Of a stretch of 64,000 bases of DNA, positions 53,801 to 63,284 are shown in pieces; the first letter of the stretch is position 1, and each line of letters starts with the position of its first letter. This DNA is from Thiohalomonas denitrificans (lineage in GTDB: Bacteria > Pseudomonadota > Gammaproteobacteria > Thiohalomonadales > Thiohalomonadaceae). The notes under the pieces are model-generated. The model was not told the DNA's origin, did no database searches, and worked only from the letters and a program-made list of their open reading frames with translations. The stretch covers positions 1 through 64,000 of the forward strand of contig DYFR01000009.1 of NCBI GenBank assembly GCA_020725115.1. Reading direction: 5' to 3'. The position numbers and the translations under genes were made by a program.

Positions 53801-55133
53801 CTACCTGGAGAGCATGCGTTTCGGCTGGGGCGAGGATGAATGGGGCGGCGGCCCCACCGGCACCGCGTTGCGCAGCGGCGAAATCTTTATCGCCCGCGAC
53901 CTGCTCACCGAGCCGGCCTATATGCCCTGGCGCGCCGAGGCGCAGAAGCGCGGCTACGCCTCGCTCATCGCCCTGCCGTTGCGTCACGGCGGCGACACCG
54001 TCGGCGTGCTCACCATCGATGCCGCCGAGCCTGACGCCTTCGACAAGGAAGAGGTGGCCCTGCTCAGCGAACTGTCCAACGACCTCGCCTTCGGCATCGT
54101 CAGCCAGCGCAGTCGCGTGCGCCGCGAGGCGATGGAGCGCAAACTGGTCAAGAGCGAGGAGCGCTACCGCGCCCTGGCCGAGAGTGCCCAGGATCTGATC
54201 TACCGTTACCAGCTCTACCCGGAACGTCGCTTCGAATACGTCAGCCCATCGGCGGTGGAGATGACCGGTTACACCCCGGAGGAGCATTATGCCGACCCGG
54301 ATCTGGGCTTCAAACTGATCCATCCGGACGACCGCCACCTGCTGGAGGCCATGGCGGAAGGCATGCTGGAGGGCGACGGCATCCTCACCCTGCGCTGGAT
54401 CAGGAAGGACGGCACGGAGATCTGGGCCGAACAGCGCAATACCCCGCTGTATGACGACAGCGGGAGGCTGGTGGCGCTGGAGGGTATCGCCCGTGACATC
54501 ACGGCGCGACGGCAGATGGAGAATGAGCGGAAACGAATCGGTGAAAGCCTGCAGCATGCACTGGTACAGACCATCCAGGCCATCGCCATTACCATTGAAA
54601 AACGCGACCCCTATACCGCCGGTCATCAGCAGCGCGTGGCGGAACTGGCGGTGGCGATTGCCAGGGAGATGGCATTGGGTGATGAGCGCACCGAAGGGCT
54701 GCGTCTGGGCGCGCTGATCCACGACATCGGCAAGATCTATGTGCCCGCCGAGTTTCTCAACCGCCCTGGGCACCTGAGCGATACCGAGTTCACCATCATC
54801 CAGTCCCACCCGGTGATGGGCCACGATATCGTCAAGGGCATTGAATTCCCCTGGCCGGTGGCCGAGATGGTGGTGCAGCACCACGAACGTCTCGACGGCA
54901 GCGGCTATCCCGAGGGCCTCAAGGGTGACGAGATCCTGCTGGAGGCACGCATTCTGTCCGTCGCCGACGTGGTCGAGGCCATGGCCTCGCACCGCCCCTA
55001 CCGCGCCGCCCTGCCGCTGGAAGAGGCGCTGGCCGAGATCGAGCGCTTCCGCGGCATCCGCTACGATCCGGTGGTGGTGGACGCCTGCCTTAAGCTGTTC
55101 CGCGAGGACGGCTTTACATGGCAGGGCAAATAA
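50808..55133 (+). CDS. PhnD-like sensor, PAS-GAF-HD-GYP phosphodiesterase
   Basis: The 1441-residue protein has a signal sequence (to about residue 28) and a periplasmic PhnD-type solute-binding domain (about 33-320: VEVRIGVLSLRGPENAMRMWRHTAEYLSRKIP; DFVLANSSYYPEMELLYG). A TM near 335-357 follows, then PAS, PAS, GAF, PAS, GAF and PAS modules. The C-terminal HD-GYP is intact (HDIGKIYVPAEFLNRPG; HHERLDGSGYP), so ligand capture outside should tune cyclic-di-GMP hydrolysis inside. The ligand is unknown; phosphonate-like oxyanions are typical of the fold. It is divergent from nasT but shares no obvious regulatory link. Confidence 0.9.
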   Translation: MSMRTTIISWRSWLAGLVLLLWLGSAVAAAPVEVRIGVLSLRGPENAMRMWRHTAEYLSRKIPDHRFIIVPLDFDALLPAVRDAAVDFVLANSSYYPEMELLYGASRIATLRNRNQGQAYTQFGGVVFARADRNDLRAFTDLAGKSFMAVDELSLGGFHAAWRELKDAGIDPYRDFSPLRFGGTHDAVVYAVRDGTADVGTVRTDSLERMAKEGKIRLEDFRVIQPASHPEFVFLSSTRLYPEWPMARLRHTPESLGHSVALALMQMPPDSDAAIRSNTAGWTIPADYQPVHDLLRELHLGPYRDFGRVQPGDVLRQYWGWLLLGVLAMLLLLAGIMHFGRINHRLRQTDEALCRARDELELRVAERTAELRRALDDLGDSRRRIELSQRDWHDAFDAIPHPIFIHDKELRIVHGNPAYIARAGMDAEQITGKLYWEVFPRGDGPLPSCRTFPDRLQAHGDEVVLPSGEVFVSQSFGIRHMDGSIRHAIHIMEDVTAERHAEAQRRTLSHAVAQAGEGILVIDPARTITYCNPALCGLLGGSHVELEGGSLSDLFPAVEHEHVDLIFAHASRPEGWMGESVLLARNGRPVPVFLTASAIRDERNIHTGYVFTLMDLSSVKEAEAALKYRLAFESLVGSIASSFVTVSADSLTRETVHALQQIGQFVSADRAYLFNVDAAGERLIDIHEWCAAGVSAQAERLASLSLPALPWLLERLKRNEPLLIADVLALPAEAAAERDELLFEGIRSMLMVPMTHGEQTLGFIGFDVVTAARKWVKEDVRMLRAAGEIIGNALKRLQAEEQVRHSETRLKEAQQIARLGNWDWEIGAGTLYWSDEIYRIFGVEPQAFGATYEAFLQYIHPDDRAAVEAAVNSALRRESGYEIDHRIVLADAAVKVVHEKGQVIFAADDTPLRMVGTVQDVTEMRQAERELQRLNRALRTLSRGNEILVRAESEEQLIQDICRILVEVGGHRLAWVGYPQQDAEKRILPMAWAGHDAGYLESMRFGWGEDEWGGGPTGTALRSGEIFIARDLLTEPAYMPWRAEAQKRGYASLIALPLRHGGDTVGVLTIDAAEPDAFDKEEVALLSELSNDLAFGIVSQRSRVRREAMERKLVKSEERYRALAESAQDLIYRYQLYPERRFEYVSPSAVEMTGYTPEEHYADPDLGFKLIHPDDRHLLEAMAEGMLEGDGILTLRWIRKDGTEIWAEQRNTPLYDDSGRLVALEGIARDITARRQMENERKRIGESLQHALVQTIQAIAITIEKRDPYTAGHQQRVAELAVAIAREMALGDERTEGLRLGALIHDIGKIYVPAEFLNRPGHLSDTEFTIIQSHPVMGHDIVKGIEFPWPVAEMVVQHHERLDGSGYPEGLKGDEILLEARILSVADVVEAMASHRPYRAALPLEEALAEIERFRGIRYDPVVVDACLKLFREDGFTWQGK

Positions 55134-55195
55134 GTTCCAAGTTACAAGTGGAAAAGCCTTTTCTTGCCACTTGAAACTTGTCACTTGCAACTTGC
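55134..55195. repeat. CAAGTTACAAGTGG hairpin element
   Basis: CCAAGTTACAAGTGG and CCACTTGAAACTTG are near-complementary arms after the HD-GYP stop. Same word family as 1-55 and 656-703. The rest of the gap to glgC shows a TTGACA at 55227-55232 with no clear -10. Confidence 0.7.
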
Positions 55196-55334
55196 TGGTG
55201 CACCTGCCCCACGGCACGCACCAAATTGACACAAGCCACAGACCACAACACCCCTCGGACACCACATGCCTCGTCCTGGTGCGCTTCTTGCTCGGTGAGT
55301 TGCAACACTCAACCCCACAGAGGCGCGACGCACC

Positions 55335-56555
55335 ATGCTGGACCAGACTCTTGCCGTAGTACTCGCCGGCGGCACCGGCACCCGGCTCAAGCCCCTCACC
55401 GCCGAGCGCGCCAAGCCGGCGGTACCCTTCGGCGGCAAGTACCGCATCATCGACTTCGTGCTGGCCAATTGCCTGCACTCCGGCCTGCGCCGCGTGCTGG
55501 TGCTGACCCAGTACAAGTCCCACTCGCTGCAGAAGCATCTGCGTGACGGCTGGTCGATCTTCAATCCCGAGCTGGGCGAATACATCACCCCGGTGCCGCC
55601 GCAGATGCGCACCGGCGAGCGCTGGTACCAGGGTACGGCCGATGCCATCTACCAGAATCTCTACCTGGTGGAGCGCAGCGGTGCCGAGGCCGTGCTGATC
55701 CTCTCCGCCGATCACATCTACCGCATGGACTACGAGGCGATGCTCAAGGCCCACAAGGCCAGCGGCGCCGCCGTCACCGTGGCGGCGATGGAGGTGTCGC
55801 TGGACGAGGCACGTGCCTTCGGCGTGATGGCCGTGGACGCGGATGAGCGCATCACCGGCTTCGAGGAAAAACCCGCCGCGCCCCGGCCCATACCCGGTCA
55901 GCCGGGGCGGGCGCTGGCCTCGATGGGGATCTACGTCTTCTCTACCGGCCTGCTGCTGGATGAGTTGCAGACCGATCATGATGATGCGGCCTCCAGCCAT
56001 GATTTCGGCAAGGATATCCTGCCGCGTCTCATCGGCACGCAGAAGGTGATGGCCTACCGTTTTGGCGGCGACACCGGGCGCGTCACCCCCGATCGCTACT
56101 GGCGCGACGTGGGCACTGTCGACACGTATTATCAGGCCAACATGGACCTGCTCAAGCCGGTGCCCCCGCTCGACCTGTACCAGGAGGACTGGCCGATCCG
56201 CTCCTATCAGATGCAGACCCCGCCGGCCCGCACCGTGCCCGGCACCTCCGGTACCGAAGGCATCTTCATCAACTCCATCGTCGCCGGCGGCGTGGTCATC
56301 GCCGGCGGCAGCGTGCAGCACTCGATCCTGTTTCCGCAGGTTTTCATCGACGACGGGGCCTTTGTCGAAGACGCCATCCTGTTTCAGGGCGTGCAGGTGG
56401 GCGCCGGTGCACGCCTGCGCCGCTGCATCGTCGACAAGGACGTGGTGGTGCCGCCGCGGGAACAGATCGGTTACGACAACAGGCGCGACCGCGAGCGCTT
56501 CACCGTCAGCGAGCAGGGCATCGTGGTGGTGCCCAAGGGCTACCGCTTCTCATAG
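55335..56555 (+). CDS. glgC: Glucose-1-phosphate adenylyltransferase
   Basis: The 406-residue protein starts MLDQTLAVVLAGGTGTRLKPLTAERAKPAVPFGGKYRIIDFVLANCLHSGLRR, the ADP-glucose pyrophosphorylase nucleotide loop. It continues with WYQGTADAIYQNL, ILSADHIYRMDY, FEEKP, RYWRDVGTVDTYYQANMDLL and a C-terminal beta-helix (GGSVQHSILFPQVFIDDGAFVEDAILF). It makes ADP-glucose for glycogen synthesis. Other glg genes are not in the window. Confidence 0.96.
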   Translation: MLDQTLAVVLAGGTGTRLKPLTAERAKPAVPFGGKYRIIDFVLANCLHSGLRRVLVLTQYKSHSLQKHLRDGWSIFNPELGEYITPVPPQMRTGERWYQGTADAIYQNLYLVERSGAEAVLILSADHIYRMDYEAMLKAHKASGAAVTVAAMEVSLDEARAFGVMAVDADERITGFEEKPAAPRPIPGQPGRALASMGIYVFSTGLLLDELQTDHDDAASSHDFGKDILPRLIGTQKVMAYRFGGDTGRVTPDRYWRDVGTVDTYYQANMDLLKPVPPLDLYQEDWPIRSYQMQTPPARTVPGTSGTEGIFINSIVAGGVVIAGGSVQHSILFPQVFIDDGAFVEDAILFQGVQVGAGARLRRCIVDKDVVVPPREQIGYDNRRDRERFTVSEQGIVVVPKGYRFS

Positions 56556-56735
56556 CAGAGGCAAGATACAAGAGGAAAGATACAAGGGCGCGCAGCGCCC
56601 ACCGCCCCTTGTATCCTGCCTCTTCGCTCTTATCGTTCCCACGCTCCCGCGTGGGAATGCCGTTCATGACGCTCTGCGTCACGTGGCGGACGCGGAGCGT
56701 CCAGAAGCTGCGCTCCCACGCAGGTCGCTCCTGCG
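56556..56735. repeat. AGATACAAG hairpin and CGTTCCCACGC repeats after glgC
   Basis: AGGCAAGATACAAGAGG near 56553 and CCCCTTGTATCCTGCCTCTT near 56605 form an inverted element. Palindromes CGTTCCCACGCTCCCGCGTG (about 56635) and GACGCTCTGCGTC follow. The remainder to 57023 holds no gene; TAATAT at 56963 could be a -10 for the next gene. Confidence 0.7.
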
Positions 56736-57023
56736 CATCCTGCGCCCGCGACATACCGTCCATCCATGGACATAAGCGTGGGAGCGATGCGGGGTGGGGG
56801 GCGAGTAGTTACCCTATCTTATTGATATTCCGTTACTAATGAGTTAACCTCCGCGCCCGATCGACGGTTTCCCCGGCGGGAGTCCGTCCCCCGGCAAGCG
56901 CGCCGTTTCCCGCCCCGGCCCCCCGCAGGGCACGGAAATGCCAGCAATTTTCCGCGATTTCGACTAATATGTGCCCCCTCAAATTTAGACCCCCCGATAG
57001 AGTCAAGTCCCAAGGAGAACCAT

Positions 57024-57791
57024 GTGGCTGAAGCAGATCTCGAGCTGCAATTGAAAGTTTGGAAAGACCTCGCCATCAGCAAGCAAGTGCTGATGCGTGC
57101 AGCAACCGATGCCCTCAAGCTGGACCCCAACTGTACCCAGGAAGAACTCAAGGCCGCCCTCGATAACGCCATCAAGCGTTACATCGAGGCCGACATCAGC
57201 GTCAGCAAGGCACAGGAACAGGCCAGGGTGGCCATCGCCACCATGGAGAAGAAGCTGGCCGACAGCGAAAAGGCGCGCAACGTCGCCGAAGCCGCACGCG
57301 CCGAAACCCTGGCCACGCTGGAGAAGTTCGAACAGCAGATCGCCGCCGAGCGTGCCCAGCACGTGAACGAAGCGAAGAAGCTGAAAGACACTGTCGCCGA
57401 GAAGGATCGTGCGATGAAGGCGATCAACACCGCCCTGGCGGACACGCCGGAAAATGTGGTGAAGAAGCTGAAGGCGCTGAAGAAGGAAAAGATGGACGAG
57501 GCCGATGCGCGCAAGGAAGCTGTCGCCGCCAATGCCGCCCTGCGCAAGGAAAAGCAGACGCTGGAGCAGCAGGTGAAGGACATGCAGGCGGCGCAGGACA
57601 ATGTCGCCAAGCTGGCCGAGAAGTACCGCGAGCTGCACACCCTGTGCACCGACCTGCACGCCCAGCTCAAGCCGCTGGTGGAGGATGCCAAGAGCCTCGC
57701 CGTCGTGCCGATGCTCGACGTCGCCGTGCTGGAAAGCATCGAGAAGGTTGGTGTCGGGGAAGAGAAGAAGGCAGGCAAGGGCAAGCGCTGA
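57024..57791 (+). CDS. Coiled-coil protein of unknown function
   Basis: The 255-residue protein begins at a GTG (MAEADLELQLKVWKDLAISKQVLMRAATDALKLDP), with AAGGAG 6 bp upstream. From about residue 60 to 220 it is Ala/Lys/Glu-rich heptad coil (SKAQEQARVAIATMEKKLADSEKARNVAEAARAETLATLEKFEQQ). The first 50 residues may form a small helical domain. No signal peptide, TM or catalytic motif. An ATG at 57022 is out of frame. Function not recognised. Confidence 0.7.
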   Translation: MAEADLELQLKVWKDLAISKQVLMRAATDALKLDPNCTQEELKAALDNAIKRYIEADISVSKAQEQARVAIATMEKKLADSEKARNVAEAARAETLATLEKFEQQIAAERAQHVNEAKKLKDTVAEKDRAMKAINTALADTPENVVKKLKALKKEKMDEADARKEAVAANAALRKEKQTLEQQVKDMQAAQDNVAKLAEKYRELHTLCTDLHAQLKPLVEDAKSLAVVPMLDVAVLESIEKVGVGEEKKAGKGKR

Positions 57792-57949
57792 TCGGCGCTG
57801 CTTCCAGATGAGCCGCGCCTGATTGACAGGGGCAATCAGGCGCCGGTGATCTTCCGGGGCAACCGGTTTCTGCAATCAGTCAACACCTGCCGGGTGCGCA
57901 CCGCGTACCCGGCCATCACTATGTCAACTCATGTGTGCGGATGGTGGCC

Positions 57950-58423
57950 TCAATGCCCCGCATGCATGGTCTCCCAGCCGGGATGATCGAAGTGCTGGCC
58001 ATATTGCTCCAGCGCATGCACCAGCCGCGCAATACCTTGTGTGTGCTGTGCCTCATCCTTGTCGGCGTCGAGCAGCGCGATGCCCTCGAACAGTTCACCG
58101 AGGATGATGTGGAGGGCGGCGTCGGCCTTCGGTTCCAGTTGGCAGTTTTTGACCATGTATTCAATATTCGATTGGACTCCCTGTGTCAGGGCGGGGAGGT
58201 CGCCACCGTCGGCACGGTAAGGGATGACGAGTTGATGGATGCCGTTCATGCCGTGGCGCAGGGCCTCGTCGGTCGTCCATTTGCTGCCGTTGTCCAGGGT
58301 CAGTACGCCCGGTGTGTCATGGCTGTCGTGGGCGTGCGAATGCGTGCTGTGCAGTTCGTCCGAACAGCCGGTTGATACGGCCAGGGCGGCGGCGGCGAAC
58401 AGTGACAGGGCGAGTCGTTGCAT
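57950..58423 (-). CDS. His-rich lipoprotein, DnrO-like
   Basis: The 157-residue protein has a lipoprotein signal (MQRLALSLFAAAALAVSTGC, lipobox STGC at 17-20) and an exposed HSTHSHAHDSHD metal-binding-like run near 26-37. The rest (LDNGSKWTTDEALRHGMNGIHQL) resembles DnrO-type proteins found near metal or nitric-oxide genes in other bacteria; that is a memory-based guess. It lies upstream of, and on the same strand as, no obvious operon partner except the small protein at 58470. Confidence 0.7.
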   Translation of the reverse strand: MQRLALSLFAAAALAVSTGCSDELHSTHSHAHDSHDTPGVLTLDNGSKWTTDEALRHGMNGIHQLVIPYRADGGDLPALTQGVQSNIEYMVKNCQLEPKADAALHIILGELFEGIALLDADKDEAQHTQGIARLVHALEQYGQHFDHPGWETMHAGH

Positions 58424-58469
58424 GGCGTGTTTCCTCGGTTGGATCAGGGGGGTTGCGGCGTGGGCCGAT

Positions 58470-58733
58470 TCAGTGTTGCAGGCTCAGGGCCCGCACGCGG
58501 GCGTGAAGGTTGTCCGGGCACTCGACACAGGCGGCCATCAGATACATATAGCGTTTCAGCCGTTGCGTCCCGTCTGCCGGTGGTGTCACGGCTTCCGGCT
58601 GCTGCTGCTGCATGGGACATGCTTGCCGTGCCGCGGCGGCTTTCTGCCGAATTTCTCCCGCGACGACCGGCGCGGAAATCACAAGAATGCCCAGCAGGCA
58701 GCCTGCCCATATACCACGTCGTCTGTTCATCAT
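58470..58733 (-). CDS. Small exported Cys-containing protein
   Basis: Starting at 58733 gives 87 residues: MMNRRRGIWAGCLLGILVISAPVVAGEIRQKAAAARQACPMQQQQ, with a signal peptide cleaved near VVA-GE. Two later cysteines (AACVECPDN) plus ACPM could form disulfides or bind metal. It is not recognised. It lies 46 bp upstream of the lipoprotein gene on the same strand, so the two may be cotranscribed. Confidence 0.55.
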   Translation of the reverse strand: MMNRRRGIWAGCLLGILVISAPVVAGEIRQKAAAARQACPMQQQQPEAVTPPADGTQRLKRYMYLMAACVECPDNLHARVRALSLQH

Positions 58734-58925
58734 TGCCTCCGGCGCAGCGGGCTGTGTGGTCCCGCCGCCCGCGCAAAAGTGAGTAATCAATTGCTTTCAA
58801 CGGTACGCCGCGGCATACTCGCCGTCAAGGGCGTTGAGTCCGCCGGCCCACCGGCGTGACCGCAGCGCAGACATACCGCAGCGGGCGTTTGCGTCCTCCC
58901 GCGCCGCGGCAGCCAGGAGCATGTA

Positions 58926-60122
58926 ATGAAGAAACGCCTTTCCCTCAATGGTCGCCGTCTGACCCTGATAGCGGTGCTGTTGCCCCTGCTGGGCCTGTTT
59001 GCCTACGTCATCCTGCGCGCCGGCCCGCTGGCGCCGGTGGCGGTGGTGGCCGCGACGGTGGAGCAGCGGGCGATTGCCCCGGCCCTGTTCGGCATCGGCA
59101 CGGTCGAGGCGCGCTACACCTATCGCATCGGTCCCACCGTGGCGGGCAGGGTGAAGCAGGTGGCGGTGCAGGTGGGGGAGCGGGTGCGGGCCGGACAGGT
59201 GCTGGGTGAGATGGACCCGGTCGACCTGGAGGAGCGCATCGCGGCGCAGCAGGCGGCGCAGATGCGCGCGCGGGCCAACGCCGCCGCCGCCGAGGCACAG
59301 GTGCAGGACATCACGGCGCGGCGCACCTACGCCGCCGCGCAGGCGCGCCGTTTCGAACAGCTGCTGCTGGCGCATACCGTCAGCGAAGATCTGGTGGAGG
59401 CGAAGCGGCAGGAATTGCAGGTGACGGAGGCGAGTCTGCTCGCCGCGCGCGCCAATCTGGATGCGGCGCGGCAGGAGACGGCCCGCGCGCAGTCCGAGCA
59501 TGCTGCGCTGTTGCAGCAGCGCGCCAACCTGCGCCTGCTGGCCCCGGTCGACGGCCTGGTCATTGCGCGCGGCGCCGATCCCGGCACCACGGTGGTCGCC
59601 GGCCAGCCGGTGGTGGAGCTGATCGATCCGGCCAGTCTGTGGGTGCATGTGCGTTTCGATCAGCTGCGTGCCGCCGGCCTGCGCGCCGGCCTGCCGGCAC
59701 AGGTGGTGCTGCGCTCGCAGGCCATGCAGCCCGTCGCCGGTCATGTGCTGCGCATCGAGCCGGTGGCCGACGCGGTGACCGAGGAGTTTCTCGCCAAGGT
59801 GGTGTTCGACACGCTGCCCGACACGCTGCCGCCCATCGGCGAACTGGCCGAGGTCACGGTGGCGCAGCCGGCGCTGGCGCCGACGCCGGTACTGCCCAAT
59901 GCCGGCGTGCTGCGTGTCGACGGCCGGCTCGGCGTGTGGCGCATCGTCAACGATGCGCTGGACTTCACGCCGGTCACGCTGGGCGCGACCGATCTCGACG
60001 GCCGGGTGCAGATCCTGGACGGGGTGCAGGCGGGCGACAGGGTGGTGGTGTACAGCCAGCGGGCCCTGGCCGCGCGCCACCGCATCAAGCAGGTCGAGCG
60101 CCTGCCGGGTGTGCTGCCGTGA
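58926..60122 (+). CDS. Membrane fusion protein of an ABC exporter (HlyD/DevB-like)
   Basis: The 398-residue periplasmic adaptor has an N-terminal TM (about 12-32) and a lipoyl/barrel-sandwich half (AGRVKQVAVQVGERVRAGQVLGEMDPVDL). A long alpha-hairpin (about 105-190) precedes the other lipoyl half (LRLLAPVDGLVIARGADPGTTVVAGQPVVELID). AGGAG precedes the ATG. Its stop overlaps the permease start by 4 bp (GTGA). It is first in the exporter operon. Confidence 0.9.
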   Translation: MKKRLSLNGRRLTLIAVLLPLLGLFAYVILRAGPLAPVAVVAATVEQRAIAPALFGIGTVEARYTYRIGPTVAGRVKQVAVQVGERVRAGQVLGEMDPVDLEERIAAQQAAQMRARANAAAAEAQVQDITARRTYAAAQARRFEQLLLAHTVSEDLVEAKRQELQVTEASLLAARANLDAARQETARAQSEHAALLQQRANLRLLAPVDGLVIARGADPGTTVVAGQPVVELIDPASLWVHVRFDQLRAAGLRAGLPAQVVLRSQAMQPVAGHVLRIEPVADAVTEEFLAKVVFDTLPDTLPPIGELAEVTVAQPALAPTPVLPNAGVLRVDGRLGVWRIVNDALDFTPVTLGATDLDGRVQILDGVQAGDRVVVYSQRALAARHRIKQVERLPGVLP

Positions 60123-61304
60123 TCAGCCTGGCCGGGCGTGACATCCTGCATGCCTGGGGCAAGTTCGTCTTTACCGGCGTCGGCCTCGGGCTGCTCATCG
60201 GCGTCACCCTGACCATGGCCGGCGTCTATCGCGGCATGGTGGATGACGCCAAGGTGCTGCTCGACAACAGCGGTGCCGATCTGTGGGTGGTGCAGCAGGG
60301 CACCCTCGGCCCCTATGCGGAATCGTCCAGCCTGTACGACGATACCTGGCGCAGCATACTCGGCGCGGCCGGCGTGCTGCGCGCAGCCAACGTCACCTAT
60401 CTCACCATGCAGGTGCGGCGCGGCGAGCGCGACGTGCGCGCCATGGTGGTCGGCATCGTCGCCGGCGAACCGGGTCAGCCTGGTCAGCCGGGCTTTCTCG
60501 TCGCCGGCCGTCACATCACCCGCAGCCATTACGAGGCGGTGGCGGATCTGGCGAGCGGTTTCCAGCTGGGTGATCGCATCCAGATCCGGCGCAATCACTA
60601 CACCGTGGTCGGGCTGACCCGGCGCATGGTTTCCTCCGGCGGCGATCCGATGATCTTCATCCCGCTGCGGGACGCGCAGGCGGCGCAGTTTCTCAAGGAC
60701 AACGACGCCATCGTGCGCCAGCGCGCACGTACCGCCGCCAATCCCGCCTTCGGCGCGCCCAATGTGCTCGACGCGGTGCTCGCCTCGCAAGGCAGCAATC
60801 CTTACGTCAATGCCGTGCTGGTACAGATCGAGCCGGGCCATGACCCGGAGGCTGTGGCCGAGCCGCTCCGCCGCTGGAAGCGACTCACCGTCTACACACG
60901 CCAGCAAATGGAAGAGATCCTCATCGGCAAACTGATCGCCACCTCGTCGAAACAGATCGGCATGTTCCTGGTGATCCTCGCCATCGTCAGCGCCGCGATT
61001 GTGGCGTTCATCATCTATACCCTGACCCTGGGCAAGATCCGCGAGATCGCCGTGCTCAAGCTGATCGGCACGCGCAACCGCACCATCGCCGGCATGATCC
61101 TGCAGCAGGCCATCGGTCTCGGCCTGATCGGTTTCGTGGTGGGCAAGATCGCCGCCACCTTCTGGGCGCCGTTCTTTCCCAAGTATGTGCTGCTCGAAAC
61201 CGGCGATGCACTGCGCGGTTTCATTGCGGTGGTGGTGATCTGCATCCTGGCCAGCGTGCTGGCCATCCGTGCCGCACTCAAGGTTGATCCGGCGGAGGCC
61301 ATCG

Positions 61305-61312
<8 letters not shown>
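60119..61312 (+). CDS. FtsX-type ABC transporter permease (DevC/MacB-like)
   Basis: The 397-residue protein starts at a GTG (MISLAGRDILHAWGKFVFTGVGLGLLIGVTLTMAG). One TM is at the N-terminus, a large periplasmic domain follows (about 45-280), and three TMs lie at the C-terminus (MFLVILAIVSAAIVAFIIYTLTLG; GLGLIGFVVGKIAATFW; FIAVVVICILASVLAIRAAL). This is the MacB/FtsX layout. It sits between the adaptor and ATPase genes with overlapping ends at both. Confidence 0.9.
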
Positions 61313-62020
<708 letters not shown>

Positions 62021-62024
<4 letters not shown>

Positions 62025-63019
62025 AACGGTTTGCCGCCGCCGGTCTGCTGCTCGCCTTGCTGCCGGCATTGGCGCCGGCAGCGCCGGAACGGCCGGACAC
62101 CTTCATCAGCGTGCAGCTGGAAAATGATTTCTTCGCCGGTACCGGCGATCGCTACTACACCCACGGCACCCAGCTGTCCCTGCTGCAGGCCACGACGCCG
62201 CCGGACTGGCTGGCGGCCCTGGCCGAACGGATTCCCTTCTACCAGGCGGGGTCACAGCTCAATCTGGTGAACTACACCCTGGGCCAGAAGATATTCACCC
62301 CGGACGATACCGTTGCCACGGCGCGGATACCCGGCGACAGACCGTATGCGGGTTATCTCTATGTCAGTGCGGCGGTGCTGTCGCAGATCGGCAGCAATGA
62401 CAGCGTCGATTACGGCAATCTGTTCGAGCTGACGCTGGGCGTGGTGGGACCCAGCGCGATGGGAAAGGAGATTCAGACCGGCTTTCATGATCTGATCGGG
62501 ATCGACAGCCCCCGCGGCTGGGATACCCAGTTGCAGGACGAACCGGCGCTGGGTCTGTCGTACTCACGCTTCTGGCGTCTGGTACAGCCCGTGTCCGGAC
62601 AGCTGGAACTGGGGATCAGTCCGCATGTCACCGCGGCCGTCGGCAATGTCCATACCTATGGTGCGGGCGGCATCATCTTTCGTGTCGGCCACAACCTGAG
62701 GCGTGATCTGAGCCCGCCCAACATACGTCCCGGTTTTCCCGGCCTGGCCTATTTCCGCGCGGGCAGCACTCCTGGCTGGTATTTCTACCTTGGTTTCGAA
62801 AGCCGTCTGGTGGCGCGCGATCTCTTTCTTGACGGCAACACCTTCAAGGAAAGTCATCATGTGGACAAGGAGCCGCTGGTCGGCGACATGCAATTCGGTT
62901 TCGTCTATCTGTTTGACGATCTGCGCATCGCCTTCAGCAACATGCTGCGCACCGCCGAGTACAGGACACAGCAGACCAATACCCACTACGGGGCGGTGAA
63001 TCTCTCCTGGCGTTATTGA
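62021..63019 (+). CDS. LpxR-like lipid A deacylase (outer membrane)
   Basis: The 332-residue protein has a signal peptide (MKRFAAAGLLLALLPALAPAA) and a DUF2219/LpxR barrel: FISVQLENDFFAGTGDRYYTHGT near 28 with N35-D36, then RPYAGYLYVSAA and KESHHVDKEPLVGDMQFGFVYL. LpxR removes a 3'-acyloxyacyl chain from lipid A. The C-terminal aromatic (WRY) suits outer-membrane insertion. The 4-bp overlap with the ATPase gene suggests the exporter and deacylase act together; that is inference. Confidence 0.82.
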
Positions 63020-63027
63020 CGGCGCGG

Positions 63028-63258
63028 TCAGGGCGGGTCGCGCAGCCGATCCACCGCGGCCGCGGCATTCCGCTGGTGTGCTGCGGCCGCCACTTCCTTG
63101 CCGAAGGGGAAGAACGAAAAGCTGCCCATGACAAGACAGGCGCGGCCCCAGGGAATGTTGACGATGGTGATGAAGGCCAGTGCGCCGACCAGCCACCAGC
63201 CCAGCCCCATGAAGACGCCGCCCAGAATGAACCACAGCAGGTTGCAGATCGCTCTCAT
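63028..63258 (-). CDS. YccF-family membrane protein
   Basis: The 76-residue protein has two hydrophobic segments and the YccF pattern: MRAICNLLWFILGGVFMGLGWWLVGALAFITIVNIPWGRACLVMGSFSFFPFGKEV. The N-I-P-W-G-R and F-P-F-G-K-E motifs are the family core. The function is unknown. It is convergent with the LpxR-like gene, ending 8 bp away. Confidence 0.85.
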   Translation of the reverse strand: MRAICNLLWFILGGVFMGLGWWLVGALAFITIVNIPWGRACLVMGSFSFFPFGKEVAAAAHQRNAAAAVDRLRDPP

Positions 63259-63284
63259 GCTTGCCTCACTCCGGTTGGCCGGGG

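Noticed and set aside
51552-56321. Minus-strand reading frame of 1589 codons
   Set aside because: Antisense to the HD-GYP gene and glgC; composition (His, Gln, Gly, Leu-rich) is typical of a shadow frame and no domain is visible.
57022-57051. ATG at 57022 as start of the coiled-coil gene
   Set aside because: It is out of frame with the coiled-coil protein; the GTG at 57024 has an AAGGAG at proper distance.
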